64,000 nt of DNA from Isoetes taiwanensis. Lineage: Eukaryota > Streptophyta > Lycopodiopsida > Isoetales > Isoetaceae. The notes below the pieces were generated by a model. That model was not told where the DNA came from. It saw only the letters and a program-made list of their open reading frames with translations, and searched no databases. Below, one piece after another: positions 1 through 13,198 of this stretch. The stretch's first letter is position 1. Each line of letters begins with the position of its first letter. A program made the position numbers and the translations under genes. The stretch lies in assembly GCA_021234155.1 (NCBI GenBank), contig JAJEKV010000054.1:6421042-6485041 (forward strand). The letters are read 5' to 3'.

Positions 1-2640
1 AGAGATGGACATAAGCAAACATGGTGCAGTTTTGCATTCCCATTGGCCCATCTAAACGTTAAGAATATTTTAACATTTCAATAAATATAGATATTGAAGT
101 AACTCTTAGGAATAATTAAGAATAAACATTGGTATATTAAGGTGAGTTAGAGGTCAATGTGTAAAAGGGAAATCTTTTACAAAAGGCAAAGGTTCATCTA
201 TAAAAGAATTGGATTCTTACTTCAAGGGGAGTTGCAGACAGAGATTCTTCCTTTAGTCTTAGATCCAATGCATACGCTTATCTTGGTCCTTTGTCTTAGT
301 CCTTATTAAATTGATGGCAGAAACCTAGAGAAGATAGAGCGATTACTATATCAGATTCTCGGGATTTGGTAGAGTTTTCTCAAGCCTGGACCCATTTGGG
401 TGTGGTGAATTTGTGCCAAGATTGCCAAGAGTCTGGCTGTAAGAGAGTTTTTAGTGTTATATGAGTTCCTTACTTCGTTGAATTTGCAGATGATGGGCAC
501 CTTTGTAATAATTGGGATCAGAGTTCAGTTCGAAAGCCATTGGATCTTTTGGCCATGGTCTGATGATATATACTAGATTAGATATGCTAAAAGAAAAGTT
601 AAAGAAGATTAGAATGTTAAAAGCAAAGTTAAAGGAATTAAAGAATTCAGTGCTTTTGAGCTGTCAAAGAACTTCCAAAAATCTCCTATTGTTCTAGAAC
701 TGTCGTGCCATAGCCAGGTTTAAACATTTTTAATTCCAATGGATTTGCCACACACCTTTGTACACATTTCCTTCTGTTATAAAACACAAAGCTTGGACAC
801 CCAGTCGACCAAGTAGAGCGACAATCGAAACTTCTAGAAATGCTGAAAGCAAACTGCCAAATGACGGCAACCTATTTCTTAATCACCATTCTTAGTAATA
901 CTTTGAATAGCAAGATCTATAGTTTCCCTTCGAAAGCCCTGAAGCTCTCTGTCAGTTAGAGCCGAGTTGAACAAGATACACTGCCAAGTCTTCGATGCCA
1001 TAGATTTATAGAAGCGCCTAAAATCTAGCCATTGATTTCAACCATCTAGCATAGTCATAATCAAAACCTAGTTTGTTATTTGGTGGCCTGAATTTGCAGT
1101 TGCAGAAAAGGTCAAGGATTTCTTACCAAATAAGGAAAATGAATAAACAATTGAGTAGAACTAATAATGATTTAGTTGGGTAAGATATCAAAGAAAGAAA
1201 AAATAATTTAAAGTCTTCGTAAAGTGATTTTGACTTATAATAATATTATTTTTTTCTTGCTTGAATCCCTGTAGGTTGAGAAAGAGGTGAATGGTAAATT
1301 ATTTTCTTTGGATGAAAACCATAGAACTTTGTCTAGATGGTCAACCTATGTTAGGTGACTCAACAACTTGCGTATAGCTAATAGCATAAATTATCAAACC
1401 CAAGGAGCCATCACAACTTGGTTGGGCATACTCATTTGCACATGGTTTGTTGAGTTTATGCAGGACAAGGACATTTCTTTGCGAGAAATCTTTTGGGGAG
1501 ATTGTTTTGCAGGAAATAATTCTGGGAAGCATTTTTACCTATTATAGATGCAAGGAGCAAACCTAAAGGTTTAGGTGTTTTCAAAGTGAGAGTTTTCACA
1601 ACTGATTTGTGTGTGCATGCGAGTGCTACAATGACTGAGCATAGCAAGAATTTGAATTCAAATATTAATGGATGTATTTCCTTTTCATTCAAATGTTTGT
1701 TTTAAGAAAATATACTAAGAGATTATTGTGTCTGCAATGCAATAGCCAAGTCCTAAGTATAATTTTCGAGATATTTTTCAAGGATAGATGGTAAGATTAC
1801 AAGCCTTAGAGAAGAGACGGGTTATAAAACTCTAAAGGATAGATCGCAAGAATACCAGCCTTAAAGAAAATGTGAAAAACCTTTTAAAGCAAATAGTTAG
1901 GTGATTAGCTTTAGGAGAAGGTTTTTACTTCTCCTCAAAACAGATGATCGAGTTAGATCAGCCTTCGAGAAGGACGAAATTTTTTAATACAGATGATTGA
2001 GTTCGATTAATCTTTAAGGAGGTTATTCCTGCAAGACAGATGGTCGAGGTTGATTAGTCTTGAGAAAAGATCTGATATGGCACAAGCTCGGAGTTGATAG
2101 ATGAACCTAAGCAAGCGGGTGCAATTATAATTCTATTGGCTCATCTAAATCTTAAGAATGCTGTAACATTTAAATAAATACATATAATTGAGTAAACCGA
2201 GGAATAATTAAGGATAAACCTTGGTGTATTTAAGGTGACTTAGAGGTCGTCGTGCACATGGGAAACCTTTTGCAAAAAGCAATGGTATGTCTATAAGAGA
2301 ATTGGATTCTTGATTTGAGGTGAGTTGCAGCCATAGATATAGATTCTTCGTTTAGTCTTAGATCCAATACCTATCATGATCTTGGCCCTTTGTCTTAATT
2401 CTTGTTAAATTGATGCTAGAAACCCAGAGAAGATAGAGCAGTTGCTCTATCGAATTCTTAGATTAGGTAGAGTCAGACATGTTTTGTTTGATTGTGTTCT
2501 CAAGCTTGGACTCGATTGAGTGGTGAATTTAAGCCAATATTATATTTTTGTGCCAAGAGTTTGGTTGTAAGAGAGTTTTTAGTGTTCTATAAATCCGTTA
2601 CTTCGTTGAATATGCAGATGATGAGCACCTCATAATAATG
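1..2640 (+). mobile_element. Degenerate LTR-element with two direct repeats (probable LTR pair, short or non-autonomous)
   Basis: Bases 1-510 and about 2096-2640 are diverged direct repeats. They share the same ordered landmarks: a TATA-like tataaaagaattgg/tataagagaattgg, 'ttagtcttagatccaat', 'agagaagatagag', 'gtaagagagtttttagtgtt' and 'acttcgttgaat'. Just after the first copy, at about 513-527, is ttgggatcagagttc, close to the initiator-tRNA-Met primer site common in plant LTR elements. Between the copies are only about 1.2-1.6 kb without a recognisable gag or pol; the longest plus ORF (512-697) is lysine-rich and unrecognised. The 5' edge lies outside the window. A short non-autonomous element or a deleted copia-type element fits. 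No target-site duplication could be checked. Confidence 0.45.
1780..2065. repeat. Degenerate short tandem repeats in the putative LTR U3
   Basis: Two imperfect units start 'aaggatagat' at 1780 and 1834. Three more start 'acagatgatcgag'/'acagatgattgag'/'acagatggtcgag' at about 1940, 1990 and 2035, each followed by a 'gatcagcctt/gattaatctt/gattagtctt' block. Spacing is 45-55 bp. Such arrays are common in LTR U3 regions. Confidence 0.5.
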
Positions 2641-3165
2641 GCATGTGATCATAACCTGCTTTCTTTTGTACTCCATGGTATCATGGTGCCCATCGTAAAG
2701 TAGGTTATGATGATAGAGACTACTGCCATCGGTACGCATATCATCGTCAGTAATCTACAATACTGCGTTGCATTTTCTAGGGATACAATAGAAAGAGTGA
2801 TGGAAACTCGTATTACTCTGGGTTTAAAGCAGCGAGATTTGCCAAACCTTTTTTCTCTGCCTCTTTGGGTCAATGTAGATTAGTTACTTGCTAAGTTCCC
2901 AAGCAGTGAAAGAGGTTGGAAAAGTTAACTCAAAATAGCAAGATTTCCCACAACTTGTTTTATTATGTCCCTATTAAAATGCAGCTACATATTCTAAATG
3001 AGGTGCACCCTGGACTACCACAATCGTCGGATTCGTCGATCCTATGACCCAGATCGTATGTTGGGGCCTCGGGGCACCTCTCATTTCGCTTATAGTCAAT
3101 GATTGGAGGCGCCTATGATTTTGAAATATGAAATACGATTTCGCCTAAGGTTTTGAGAGCATATT
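2641..3165. other. No recognised feature
   Basis: AT-rich sequence. A 74-codon open frame on the minus strand (2649-2873) resembles no family I know. Nothing else could be supported. Confidence 0.5.
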
Positions 3166-3571
3166 GAATCTCTATACGGTTTTGTCGAAGATTTTTAGAA
3201 TATGAAATACGGGGGCTCGAACCTCTACTAAAACAACTCAATGTTCTAATAAGACTACTTTAACCAATGTATCCAGTGAGCTAATGTGATTATTTTTTAT
3301 CTTGAAACTATGTTTTTTTATAAAACAACCCATTCAACTGTTTTAGGGATATATGGTCTATGGTTCCAGGAATTGTTATTTTTCGAATCTCTATACAGCT
3401 TTGTCTAAGATTTTAGAATATGTAATACGATGGCTTGAACCTCTACCAAAATAACTCAATGTCCTAATAAGACTACTTTAACCAATGTACCCAGTAAAGC
3501 TAGTGTGATTAACAACCCATTCAATTATTTTAGGGATATATGGTCTATAGTTTTAGAAATTGTTATTTTTA
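3166..3571. repeat. Two-unit tandem duplication (about 0.2 kb)
   Basis: Unit 1 (3166-3384) and unit 2 (3385-3571) share, in order, 'gaatctctatac', 'ttttagaatatg', 'aataagactactttaacca', 'aacaacccattcaa' and 'tttagggatatatggtcta'. They differ by scattered substitutions and by a deletion of about 30 bp in unit 2. No coding content was recognised. Confidence 0.75.
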
Positions 3572-6543
3572 CATCCATATCAAATCCACCTGGAACCCCT
3601 GTTATTTTGCTACATATTTACTTGCTAAGCTCCATCTAAAAGTTCACAAATACAAACAAGGTCTAAATGGTATATCTTAAATGGTGTTGTGCACCATATA
3701 TATGCTAGTCGTCCTCACCCATGGGGACGAGCTTATTTGAGAAGACTTAAGTATTTTTTTAGATAGAAGGGGTGGGTAGATAGAAAGATAGATAGATAAA
3801 TATAATTATAACGTTCACGAGACTACCAAGTGTCATGGAACACGATACAATGAACAAGACATCAAGCCCACAATCAGACTAGAGGACAAGGTCCCACTAA
3901 AATCAATACATAGGGGGGAAAAAAAAACCAAATGAGGAAAAGAAAGAGCTCTATATAACTAGTCTAAGGATCAGAAGACCAGTGATTCTAAATTATAGTC
4001 ATGCCTCCTTAAAGAACCGCCCATTTTTTTTTTGGATGTCGTCCTTCTTCCTCTTGCCTAACTTTTTCCTTATTTTACAGTAAGGTCTTCTTGGATGAAA
4101 AAAATTAGTTCCATTTAGGTGACTGTCGTTCTGCATAAGATGTAGCCAAGAAAGTCTGTCTCTGTCGATGTTGGGTTGCTCCAACTCTAATAGCAGATGT
4201 AATGCCCTCAGCTTGTATATGCATGATCTCTGTGAAGAATTGTGCCACCTAACCTATATCTAAGCAAATCTCCTCTTTTGAAACTCCAACAATGCATAGA
4301 TTCAAGGCTTGTGCCGACGGTCATGTATTTGTATCAGCCTGTGAAGTGTCATGTTGCAACAAGTGTACATGGGAAATTTGCATAGATAGGTCTACCATCT
4401 TGTTATGTATAACAACCATTAGCTCAGATGCAAGAGGTTGCTCATGTACAGTATTCTCGGACCCTGCAGCATGTCCATGTTTCTTCCATGGCTCTTACAC
4501 CGATTAGAGTCCAAAATTTCTAAAAATGACGGAGAAGAAGATAGTTAGCAATTGGAACAAATGGCTGGTATATAGGACTATGTTGTATCTGTGTGCCTCA
4601 TACTATCCAGTATACTCTGTAATTGTACCTGATCTGCATCTGGTAGCAATGAAAACACAACTTCTACTTTGACCAATTTGGCCTCATGAAGCTCAATTTC
4701 ACGTTTTTCCATCTTAAACTCTACAAGTTGTGATCATAATGTGGTGAACAGTGGCTCTGCATACTTCTTTGCAACTTGTATGTTGCACCCCCTCGTGTTG
4801 GGCATGTTGCTGCTTTTGAGCATGGCTCTCCATCTTTAGTGTCGGCTTGACTCAAGTAACCCCCAATATTGCCTCTCGATCTGACTCAAAATAAACCTTT
4901 CCAGATCCAAATGTATATAGCACTCTGAAAAGATAATCCCAAATGAAGATTTGATTCAAGTAAGGAAGCAATACTAGTTCAACGTTGCTTTTAGATCTCA
5001 CCCTAATTGACCCAAAATGGACCTACGAGCATCCAGAAGAAATCTCTACATTAAATGCTCCGTATTGCAGGATTCTTGCTGCTATGGGAAACTATACATG
5101 TGGGCTATCAATTATGCAAAAATCGTCATGTCCTAACCTCGACTTTGAAAACCCTAAAATACTAGAGAGAGAAAAAGTGGAAGAGGGCTCTAAGAGAAGT
5201 TAGAGCCCTCTCTGTGGTTTGGCAGCTAGTCCTTTGGGTTAGTAATTAGAAGTTTTTATGTTCAAGTCTCTCTTAGTAAGACCCTCCAAAACTACGTGCG
5301 TAAATGGAAGGGGTTCAATTTCAATGTGTTTCCATTCGTGTACCTACCAAGGAAAATACAATTTTTTTTTTAAATTTCACGAAAGGGAGTCTATGGTTGG
5401 TAAGAGGGGAAGCCGTATGATATGAATAGGGATAATCCTGAATATAGGCACATACGATTCAAAGCATCAGATTGCTCCATTGAATTTCAGGATTTCAAGG
5501 TAATCACTTCGTCTGGGAGATGATTTTAGAGATGATTGTCATCTAGCAGGAACACGAATTTTCTCAGCCATGACAAGTATATAAGCCGTAGTAGCTGTAC
5601 ATTGTATAGGGTTAATTCAAAACAACAACTGTCGTGTTAGTGTCATCTATTGTTTAAGTTATTTTTGTTGGATTTCAGTTGAATTGCAAAATATTGAATG
5701 CTAATTGATCTATTAAAACTTGCACCATGTACGTTAATTTAGTCCATAATTCAATCATTCATGAGATAACACGAAGGGTCTCTCTCATTATTCTAAGTAC
5801 TATTGTAGATAAATTACCACAACGTGTTTCTCATGTAGTAAGATAAATTTGAATTTCTTGATTAGTATATTATCTTGTCAATCATTAAAAAGTTGTGAAC
5901 ACAGATGCAAAATTAAAGGCTACATCAAAATGTACAAGAGGAAAATTTTAATGGCATATTCAATTGTATATGAGGGATTTTTTACTAATCGAATGCCGGA
6001 TAAAATCGAGAGGGGCGACAAATATGATGAAATTCAAACAATGTATGGGAGAGGTGGTCTTCAAATGATAATATGACGTACAAAATTGATAGGGGCTGCA
6101 AATATAAGAAATCCTAACATTGTATGGGAGGGGTAGTTATCTAAAAATAGGGAGTATACTAGGGGTTTCCTTAAAACCCTATGAACTCAGATGGCATATC
6201 CCTTACTACATCTAGACTAATTCCTCTTTCATTTCAAATGTTTTATCTTTTTCTCCTCACACACACATCGTGCTCCATCGTTCTTCGGTGATTTCCAAAC
6301 CCTTGTTCATTTTTCTTCCATAAGATGCATGAAGGGCACTTGGAGGGCCCATGTAGTGCAAATTCTGTCAACACCAGATTGTTTGACATAATTTTTTATC
6401 CAAGACCCCGTTTCCAATGAGATCTATTGCATTGGAAGCTTTCTTCAAAATCTTTTTGTTAGTGTATAATATGGACATATTAGGTTAAGTTCTCTAAATC
6501 GAAACAACCTTTTTTTGGCCAGGCTTGGTAGTCAACTTCATGA
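3572..6543. other. Unrecognised AT-rich intergenic sequence
   Basis: Open frames of 60-75 codons occur on both strands (for example 4292-4507 plus, cysteine-rich, and 5849-6076 plus), but none shows a domain I recognise. A short 'gata' run lies near 3780-3800. The right edge is where homology to the 8.2 kb unit starts. Confidence 0.5.
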
Positions 6544-9384
6544 TGCACTTAGTCGGCAAGGTGAGGGAAGCACATCTGCAAAAGAAATGGATAGTCTACA
6601 GCGAAGTCACGACAATTACTCTAAACCATTGGCATTCTAAATCTTGGATCGACTCGGACTGCAAGGACCATGGAAGCACGAACTGGAAATTTAGTTTGAG
6701 CGCATGGTAGGAGATTACATTTCCACTTTTCGGGGAAAATCAAACACACTAGATGTCCAAGCACATGTCCTTGTCATCAATGAGCAAGAAGATTTGATCC
6801 CATTTATCTTCATGTTGTACCACCACAAAACCATGACGAGTACACGAATACATCGGACTTTACCATAAACGCTAACTCCATCAAGCTCCTAGATGTGAGA
6901 CGGGTGAAACAAAGAGGAGAAAGGGTAGCATCAAGAAAAGGGCAAAAGTCTACATTATTGAAAATGACGCGGCTAACAGGTCATACTTTGGCCAAGTACC
7001 CTGCAGAAAGACTTCCAAAAGCCATTGGAGGGATGGCCGTAAGAATGGGCGCGTCATGTCTGCCATGGCAAAAGAACTATGAGGTCCCAATATACTTGAC
7101 CATGACATAGAGAAATTTGTGATAGACGAGAGATGCAACACTCTCAAACGAGTTATTGGTATCCATTTCAGTGGCTTCTAAAAGTTTCCTTGCTACTCTG
7201 AAACGGTGGCCTCTTGGGATGTATCAACATATCGCGTTCGTTATGAAGAAGGTACATACGTAGGTAACAGAGTGAGAGCATGCTAGGGCGTTTTACTGTT
7301 TTTTGTATCTATTGGAAGCCAAAAAGGTACTCAAACACTGGGTAGTTTGAGGGCTTGAGAAGGTCTAATTAAACATGAACATTGAATGTGCATGAATCTT
7401 TCTTGTTTCTAACATCAATGTTTTGATTTTAAGTTGAATAGTAATGTGTTTTTGATTTGCATTTTCAATTTTTGAATTGACATGTGATGTAAAGAAGAGA
7501 AAAGTATTCAATTTGTTAAGTACTTACAAGATGTACTTTGAGAGGTGTCGAAAGTGGTATAATCTAACTTGCTCTTACCCAACACCACTCCTCAAAAGAA
7601 GTTACATGTCTATGGTGGAGGTAAGAAGGGAGGCTATAATCCTTTAAAAATTGAGTAGGAATTACCATCCTCAAAAAGGATAAAGAGACCACCACAAAGG
7701 TAGAAGATACTCTCACCTAATAACACAAAAACTAGTCTTCGTAAAGATGCACTTGACTCCCTCAACCGAAGTCAAGAATCGAGTTATGTCGCAAAAAGGA
7801 GCAAATGGACTGCTCGGTCGACTAGGCATTAACATATTTTTTAAAAGAGTAAAAGATAGCTAGGCATCTCCAAAGAAGTTTCCCCCTAGCATTGCTCTGA
7901 TACCAATGAGACACTTTCACATCATGTGAAGCCAAAGAGCATCTGGAACAATGATGAGTGCGCAACTATGATTTGGAAGTATGTATTAACACATTCCAAT
8001 TTAAGTTTTATCTTATTAATGTGGCAATTAATGTAAAGTTGTTACATATATAGGTGTATTTCTCAAATGGATCAGAGATCATAATGCCTACATATAAAGG
8101 TAAGATCATAAATGCCTACATATAAAGCTCCAAAAACAAGGGCTTGTGATCAAGGTTGTGAGCAAGGGTATTCACTATTCACATGTGCACCCCTATTCAC
8201 ACATGTGAACATGCACACATGTAAATACCCCTTGCTTGTATGGCATGCTTACGTGAAATGCTTAGGATCCCATTTCGGGCCAATCAGACTTGACCGAAGG
8301 ATCCCGTTTCGGGCGCTTGCAAATCAACTTGATCGAAGGATCCTGTGACCTGTCTCGGGAGCCAATAAAGTGCACGGTTAATATATGTGAACTTGGGACC
8401 ATAGCAGTCTAAAGGCAGGATAATCCAAAATTATAAGCTTCAATGTAGGTGAATGTATATAAACTCGAGACCATAGCAGTCTCAAGGTGGGCAATCATCC
8501 AAAACCGTAAGCAAGCTCCAATGTGGTTTATAGGTTCTTTGGTAGTGGTTTCCATAAGACACTGGTCCATCACGATGACGCCTTCTCAATTAAAGTAAAC
8601 AAGGTGCTTCAGAACTTTGGGCTGCCGTATGGAAGATTTCAACTCAAAACGCAAATTGGATGATATGCTCCGGTATGAGATTTCAACTATGAGATGAACA
8701 CTATTCTCTTTGATAAGTGAAATTTGATTCCAAGCTGTAAATAGTGCTATAATGAGGTATATTTATTTGGTCTTTAATCTTCTATCTCGCTTTTTATTGT
8801 AAGTAGGCATCAACAGTGACTTACTACTCTGGTTATTTATTTGCAGGACCATTATGAATTGGACAATATCAAGTAAAATTTGATTCTAAACTCTTACAGA
8901 TGGATGGCTGGATCCTCCGTGTGAATATGCACCCAAACCAAAGGGGGTTTCAAGGGGGATTTAATTTTAAAGTGTTGGATATAATGGTTTATGTGTTAAC
9001 CCAAAAAAATTTTGGCCCCTTCGGGGCCTTAAAAATTGACGAACGAACTAGAAAAAATTCGTAATATGGATCCAACCGTCAATGTAGTCCAAGACAAGAT
9101 AAAATATCATCCTTGTCATTGGAGCTGGGAGAATCTTAGAATCTCTTTAAAGACCTATTCGAAAATGCATCTGGCAAAAAGCCATAATAATTTATATTCA
9201 AACTCTAACCAGAACCACAAAACAGGCATCATACCATGCTTATAGCTCAAGGAACACTGGAACACTAGATTCTCGTTATTAGAATATACATTAAGAATAA
9301 TGAGTGGACGTATAGTTTATTGCCCCCTAGGATTTGAACCTAGGCATGGCCACCAAGAAAAAAGAAAATAACCTAACTGTATTT

Positions 9385-9770
9385 GTGGTGTCCATGTGAA
9401 GTCTGTAACCCTGGAAGTCTTGAATAACTCTGGAGCGAGGAACCTGCGCCTTCAATGGCGACGCTTACTGGCTGGTTTGCTACTGCACTCATCAGTAACA
9501 TCACTATAACCATCAATACTTACTACCTTGCCGTTATTACAGGGAGCTTCAGAACCTAGATAAGGATAGTCAGCCTCTGTATCTATGCCTTTATTTCTCA
9601 CCATGAACTGGAAAGCATTGTCCATGAGTCCACCTTGGCAGCTATTGTTCACCTCTGTGTCACCAGTCAACCAGTTCTTGATGCCATTGTTCAACCAGTT
9701 CTTGATGATGTCTTTATTTTATTGATGCCTTCTACTGCACCACCAGTAGCAGAGAATGCCCAACAGGCCC
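9385..9770 (-). pseudogene. Papain-family (C1A) cysteine protease, exon fragment
   Basis: Read on the minus strand, the fragment opens at an AG acceptor (intron side 9771 onward) with the active-site stretch GACWAFSATGG (catalytic Cys visible). After a frameshift it continues with NNSCQGGLMDNAFQF, GIDTEADYPYLGSEAPC and, in another frame, AVANQPVSVAIEG, in the order found in plant papain-like proteases. The region around the catalytic His and Asn is absent, and there is no signal peptide or propeptide. At least two frameshifts and the missing ends mean no active enzyme. It lies only in the segment unique to copy A. The family call is firm; subfamily is not resolved. Confidence 0.85.
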
Positions 9771-10829
9771 CTGAAGATAAGAGAAATGAAATGGAGCCTA
9801 TTACGATCTGTAAAAGTACTTAATTCATGTTGTACTTAGATCCTATCTGTGCTGCATTCCTCACATGCAAATGAATGCACTTACCAACTATATCTACCAT
9901 AACAAGTGGAGATCTTAACTTCACTACATTCCTTTCAACCAAGAGAGACCAGATGGTAGCCTTCTCATTTTTCTTCTATGTCAAACTTCGAGCTAAAATC
10001 ATCTCGTCTTCTTCTCAAGGGGGCCAGCTCTAGTTTGAATCCTTTTTTGGTAAAGCATAGAGTCTGTGCACACCATGATGGCTTCAATGGCCTCTTTTCC
10101 TCCTGCTATTGTTACTTTTCAAGATAGATGGTGTTCCTCATTGGCATTAACAGAAATCTGAGATTATGCCTAGGTCATAGGGCTAGTAAATATTCTGCAT
10201 CCCTGCATCATGCCATATTTCATTTCTCTTTAAAACAGGCCAACTCTATATTTATTTTCCATACATTTAGGCATCCAGCAAGAGGAGCCAGAAACATGGC
10301 AAAAGCTTTATCAATAGTCCAACCCACAGATCCAGACAAGGATGAAAGTGTGCGAGAATTTGGACTTGGGTCGCTAAGATCCGAATCGAAGTAGGTTCGG
10401 ATGCCACACTCTCGCAGGACTTACATGGTCCTTTAGAACTCCCTTGATTTGACGGACTGTTCAGACTTGAGTGGATATGCAAAAGCTAAAGGCGTTGGCT
10501 CGGAGCCCTGCTAAGCATTCCATACATTGAACTCCCCTGCCAAGAAAACACAGCCCCTTGTTTTAGATAAAAAAACACGACAAGAATCAGTCCCTAAAGA
10601 TGACAGAATCGCAAAAGGTGTGGATACCGCGAAAGTGAAACAAAGGGAATGTTTCGTCCAATTTGATGTCCTTGTTTTTGTACACGACAAAAGAGGGGAG
10701 ATTCAATCTTCTTCTTTATTCGAGACTTCAATTTCGTGCAAAATCAGAGCTTCGAAGGCCGAATATGTTGCACCATAACAACATCCCTCAATCTGTCTGC
10801 ACCTGCATACCTGAGACTGAGAGAGAGAA

Positions 10830-10935
10830 TGCTTCAGATAACCCTAAAATAACCCTAAAGTGAAACGAACGCTTCAGATAACCCTAAAATAATGCTTCAG
10901 ATAACCCTAAAAATAAAAATAAATAAAAATAAAAG
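10830..10935 (+). repeat. Short repeat with telomere-like CCCTAAA motifs
   Basis: A core of 'gcttcagataaccctaaaa' occurs at about 10831, 10871 and 10894. CCCTAAA, the complement of the plant telomere heptamer, occurs four times (10842, 10853, 10882, 10905) but not in register. An A-rich 'aaataaaaataaaaa' tail follows. The spacing argues against a true interstitial telomere tract. Confidence 0.7.
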
Positions 10936-13198
10936 GGGGTAAACCATTGATGATATGGAATTTAGACAATAAAATGTGGAGTGCACTCTAGATATACTAA
11001 TTAGTATGCCTCGTGCAATACGCCCATGAAATCATATGAAAACCATGCCAAAAAACGTATAAAATCACAAAACAAACCCCCTGTTATAATGCTACATATT
11101 CCAACAATACATTGGCAAAGTCAATAGCTAAAGATAATGCACTATTTTCTTTTGTTCATGATCGCAAATAGAGTCATAAAACAACATGCCATTATTTCAG
11201 TTGTCATTTGAGCTAGGGTTTATTCTTGAAGAGTCAACAGTTGTGTCTTGCATTACCTTTGTTTTTTTTGGCCATTTTGGTGATGAGTGTGTGGCAAAAG
11301 TGCAGAGGCCAAATGGTAGAGACACGGGAGAGATAACTAATGAGGTGCTTGATCACTTGGAGAGGTTAAATGCTTCCTTTGCATGCAATTTTACTTTGTG
11401 TAATTTCTTAGAATGGAGAGATTAAATGTAGACACAACGAAAATAATCGTAAAACTGGAGGGATAAATTATGTGGTGCTAGATCAAGTGGAGAGGTTTAA
11501 TGACGAAATTTCCTTTTGTGTACAACTTTAGTTCATGAGACTTTTTGAAAGTATATTATGATCCCAAACTACCAACAAGCAACCAAGCATAGTATAGGAA
11601 ACAACAACCTATTTTGTTAAGTGTGCTAACTTTCATCGTTTTTTTGCATTTGCTAACCACTTGCATTACTTTCTTGCCTTTGCTATTTTGTTTACCAAAG
11701 GTAATGGGAGAGGTTACATTGCACAGAGAGGCACAACCAAAAGTGCATTTCATAAAGGATAGGAGCTGGGGTCTTATATTGAAGGGCTACTTATTTATGT
11801 CCTACAACATCGCGCAGCAAGACATGACCCTCGAGATGTTTGGACAAGATTGTCCTTGATGTGAGTGCCCGAGTTTGATAAAATATAAACATCTTGATTT
11901 TGGATTTTGATGCTTGGGACAAATTATCCTTGATAGAGTGCCTAGAGTTTGACAAAACTCTATAGACATTTCAATTTTGGATTGCCCTCTACTCTAGTAA
12001 TAGAAACACCTTTTCTTTCTATGGGATATCACACGAGCTAAATTAGAACTGATGCATACTACTTAAGGGCTGATAAATAATGTAAATAAGACAATTTATG
12101 CATATCGCAGAAGGACAGGCACAACCAAAACTACTATGACAAAATTCGTAAAAGTCATAAAGGCTACTCCTTTACATACGAGGCCCATCTAAACCAGACC
12201 CCTAGTTATGCGCCACAATGCTATGCACATGTTTACTCGCGACATATGGAAGGGCAAACAAAAATGTAATATGAATGCCAACTCCATGTATCCCTTTTGC
12301 CATAGATTAAAGGGGACTATGCATCCATTATATGTGATTGAATTAAAATGAATTGAATTGGAAAAGGCCTAGAGGGCGAAAGTTTTTCCATCTTGCACGA
12401 CCTGTTTGCTAAATTGTTTGGAGTGCTGAAATAATTAAGTTTTCAAAATCTTTTCCCTTTTTTTCCAGATGATTTATGTTGCATTCTCCATCGGGGAACT
12501 CAGTGTGGGGAAACGAAGAAAAATGAACATATTTATAGCCTCCTCGTGGCGGGGGCATCTCCATTTTCGAGGAAAAGGCTCTATAGCTCAGATTAGCATT
12601 TTTCAAGACTCGTGATTTTTTTTATTTTATGTCAATGGTTATATTTTGTATTTTATAAGGCTCCATATTCAGATTTGAGAATGGTTATGTTTAATATTGT
12701 ATTGTATTGAATCACGGTTTTTAATTGAATTGACGCGAGCAAAGGTTTTTGCTTTTTAAAAATCTAATGGCCCTTGATGAGAAATATGAGATAAAATATT
12801 CCTAGGATAATGGGCTCCAAGGCAAAAATATCAAAGTCTAAAACAAATCATGTCTAAAAGATGCCCGGAAAAAAAATTGACACTCTAGGAGGTGAAAAGA
12901 AAGAAAAAAAGAGGAATTTTTATTTTTATTTTTGAGTAATCAAATCGTTTTCCTCTTTATGTTTTCCTCGTCTTTTTAGGGCATTTCGTTTTTCTTCTTA
13001 TTAGGGTTTTGGCTCTAGGTCTCGCAGACTATCGTGGCGGTATGCTCGAAGTTCCCTTGCCATGGCGGCTACTCCTCGGTGGCGCCTTTGTATTTTCATT
13101 GCATAGAATAGTTTTAAGGACTTTCTAATGCGATTCATCCGCATAGTATATGATCTTGCAGCCAAGCTTTGTGCATAATCCGATAATGGTGCATACAG

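Larger units (their letters stand above)
8914..11096. other. 2.18 kb segment present only in copy A
   Basis: Copy E continues from 'gatggatggctggat' into 'gaatagacagactagcc' and then 'tattccaacaatac'. In copy A those 17 bases are replaced by 2,183 bp. I see no inverted termini or target-site duplication at the edges. The segment holds a cysteine-protease pseudogene, a CCCTAAA-bearing short repeat, and otherwise unrecognised DNA, including a lysine-rich 83-codon plus frame at 10527-10778. It could be a filler insertion at a repaired break, a small transposable element with unrecognised ends, or an assembly join. Confidence 0.8.
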
